From contig NZ_FOLW01000012.1 of NCBI RefSeq assembly GCF_900112475.1, positions 1-64,000 of the forward strand: 64,000 nt of DNA, written 5' to 3'. Numbering within the stretch: the first letter of the stretch is position 1; each line of letters starts with the position of its first letter. Positions 63,780 to 64,000 of the stretch are shown here, piece after piece. A program made the position numbers and the translations under genes. The notes beneath the pieces were generated by a model. It was given only the letters and a program-made list of their open reading frames with translations. It was not told the origin of the DNA and made no database searches. The stretch comes from Pragia fontium DSM 5563 = ATCC 49100. Lineage in GTDB: Bacteria; Pseudomonadota; Gammaproteobacteria; Enterobacterales; Enterobacteriaceae.

Positions 63780-63793
63780 TTGTTTTAGATCAA
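63780..63793. promoter_or_regulatory. FNR-like box between ttrS and ttrB
   Basis: TTGTTTTAGATCAA differs at one position from the FNR consensus TTGAT-N4-ATCAA. It lies in the ttrS-ttrB divergent intergenic region, about 102 bases before ttrB. In Salmonella the ttr operon needs anaerobic activation by Fnr as well as TtrSR, so this site is a good candidate. Confidence 0.65.
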
Positions 63794-63894
63794 CAAAGCC
63801 TGAGACATGTGGGAAACCACAATAGCCACTTATCATCCTGCTGCTGACAATGGTGCCATTCCAACCTCTCACGAGCCATTAACGGGATATCACT

Positions 63895-64000
63895 ATGGAT
63901 AAAAATAAACGCAAGCTGTTATCCGGCCTCGGATTAATTACTGCCGGAGCCGCTTTAATACCGGTGACTTCCGCTGGCGCAGCGGCACTTTCCCCATCGT
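63895..64000 (+). CDS. ttrB: Tetrathionate reductase iron-sulfur subunit TtrB, 5' part
   Basis: Only the first 35 codons are in the window. They encode a Tat-type signal peptide: a polar start with NKRKLLSGLG, a hydrophobic core LITAGAALIPV and a small-residue end. The divergent position next to ttrSR and the similarity to the Salmonella TtrB leader (SKRQFLQ...) identify it. TtrB is the periplasmic 4Fe-4S electron-transfer subunit between TtrC and the molybdopterin subunit TtrA. As in Salmonella, the twin-arginine motif is KR instead of RR. The gene continues beyond the right edge. Confidence 0.82.
   Translation, partial: MDKNKRKLLSGLGLITAGAALIPVTSAGAAALSPS

Overview
The window looks like chromosomal DNA of a gamma-proteobacterium of the order Enterobacterales. 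The tRNA-Phe matches the Escherichia coli sequence as I remember it, the order dcuA-cutA-dsbD-tRNA-Phe resembles the E. coli aspA-dcuA-cutA-dsbD region, and Wza, Ugd, WecA, TehB and TtrRS all read as close enterobacterial homologues. The moderate GC content, tetrathionate respiration genes and many type V secretion proteins would suit a Budvicia/Limnobaculum/Pragia-like genus; that placement is a guess. Layout. 1-340: left end of an IS200/IS605-type element with a partial transposase. 447-3975: dcuA, cutA, dsbD. 4047-6290: tRNA-Phe followed by a 158-bp tandem repeat carrying its 3' end, an RluA-type pseudouridine synthase, a cold-shock-domain protein and a tRNA-Phe fossil; a LysE-type exporter follows. 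7088-15138: a sugar/polyol locus with a LacI-type regulator, D-lyxose isomerase, xylitol dehydrogenase, xylulokinase and a complete three-gene ABC importer. Two copies of a perfect palindrome lie between the divergent units. The inferred flow is xylitol and D-lyxose to D-xylulose to xylulose 5-phosphate. 15890-17997: a decayed stretch with an orphan fimbrial adhesin, a broken NapC/NrfH cytochrome and a response-regulator fragment. 18761-29781: an RfaH-type (JUMPstart/ops) exopolysaccharide cluster with WecA-like, Wza, Wzc, a polymerase candidate, Wzx (opposite strand), an asparagine-synthase-like enzyme, a GT4 glycosyltransferase and Ugd. 29874-58042: a block rich in type V secretion, on the minus strand. 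It holds three classical autotransporters and a CdiB/CdiA contact-dependent inhibition locus. The active CdiA tip has a deaminase-like HAE...CxxC signature and is followed by a SUKH immunity gene. Behind it lie an orphan CdiA tip with an Imm42-like gene, then a frameshifted orphan immunity gene. Interspersed are a DUF4156 lipoprotein, tehB, a His-rich membrane protein paired with an ECF sigma factor, and a solitary InsA-like zinc-finger protein. 58377-61164: a secreted ParB/Srx-fold protein, a small unknown protein and a 2-hydroxyacid dehydrogenase. 61282-64000: ttrR and ttrS (minus), divergent from the start of ttrB (plus), with an FNR-like box in between. The general picture is a conserved backbone interrupted by accessory loci for pentitol use, capsule or EPS, surface adhesins and interbacterial competition. 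Several fossils show recent gene loss.
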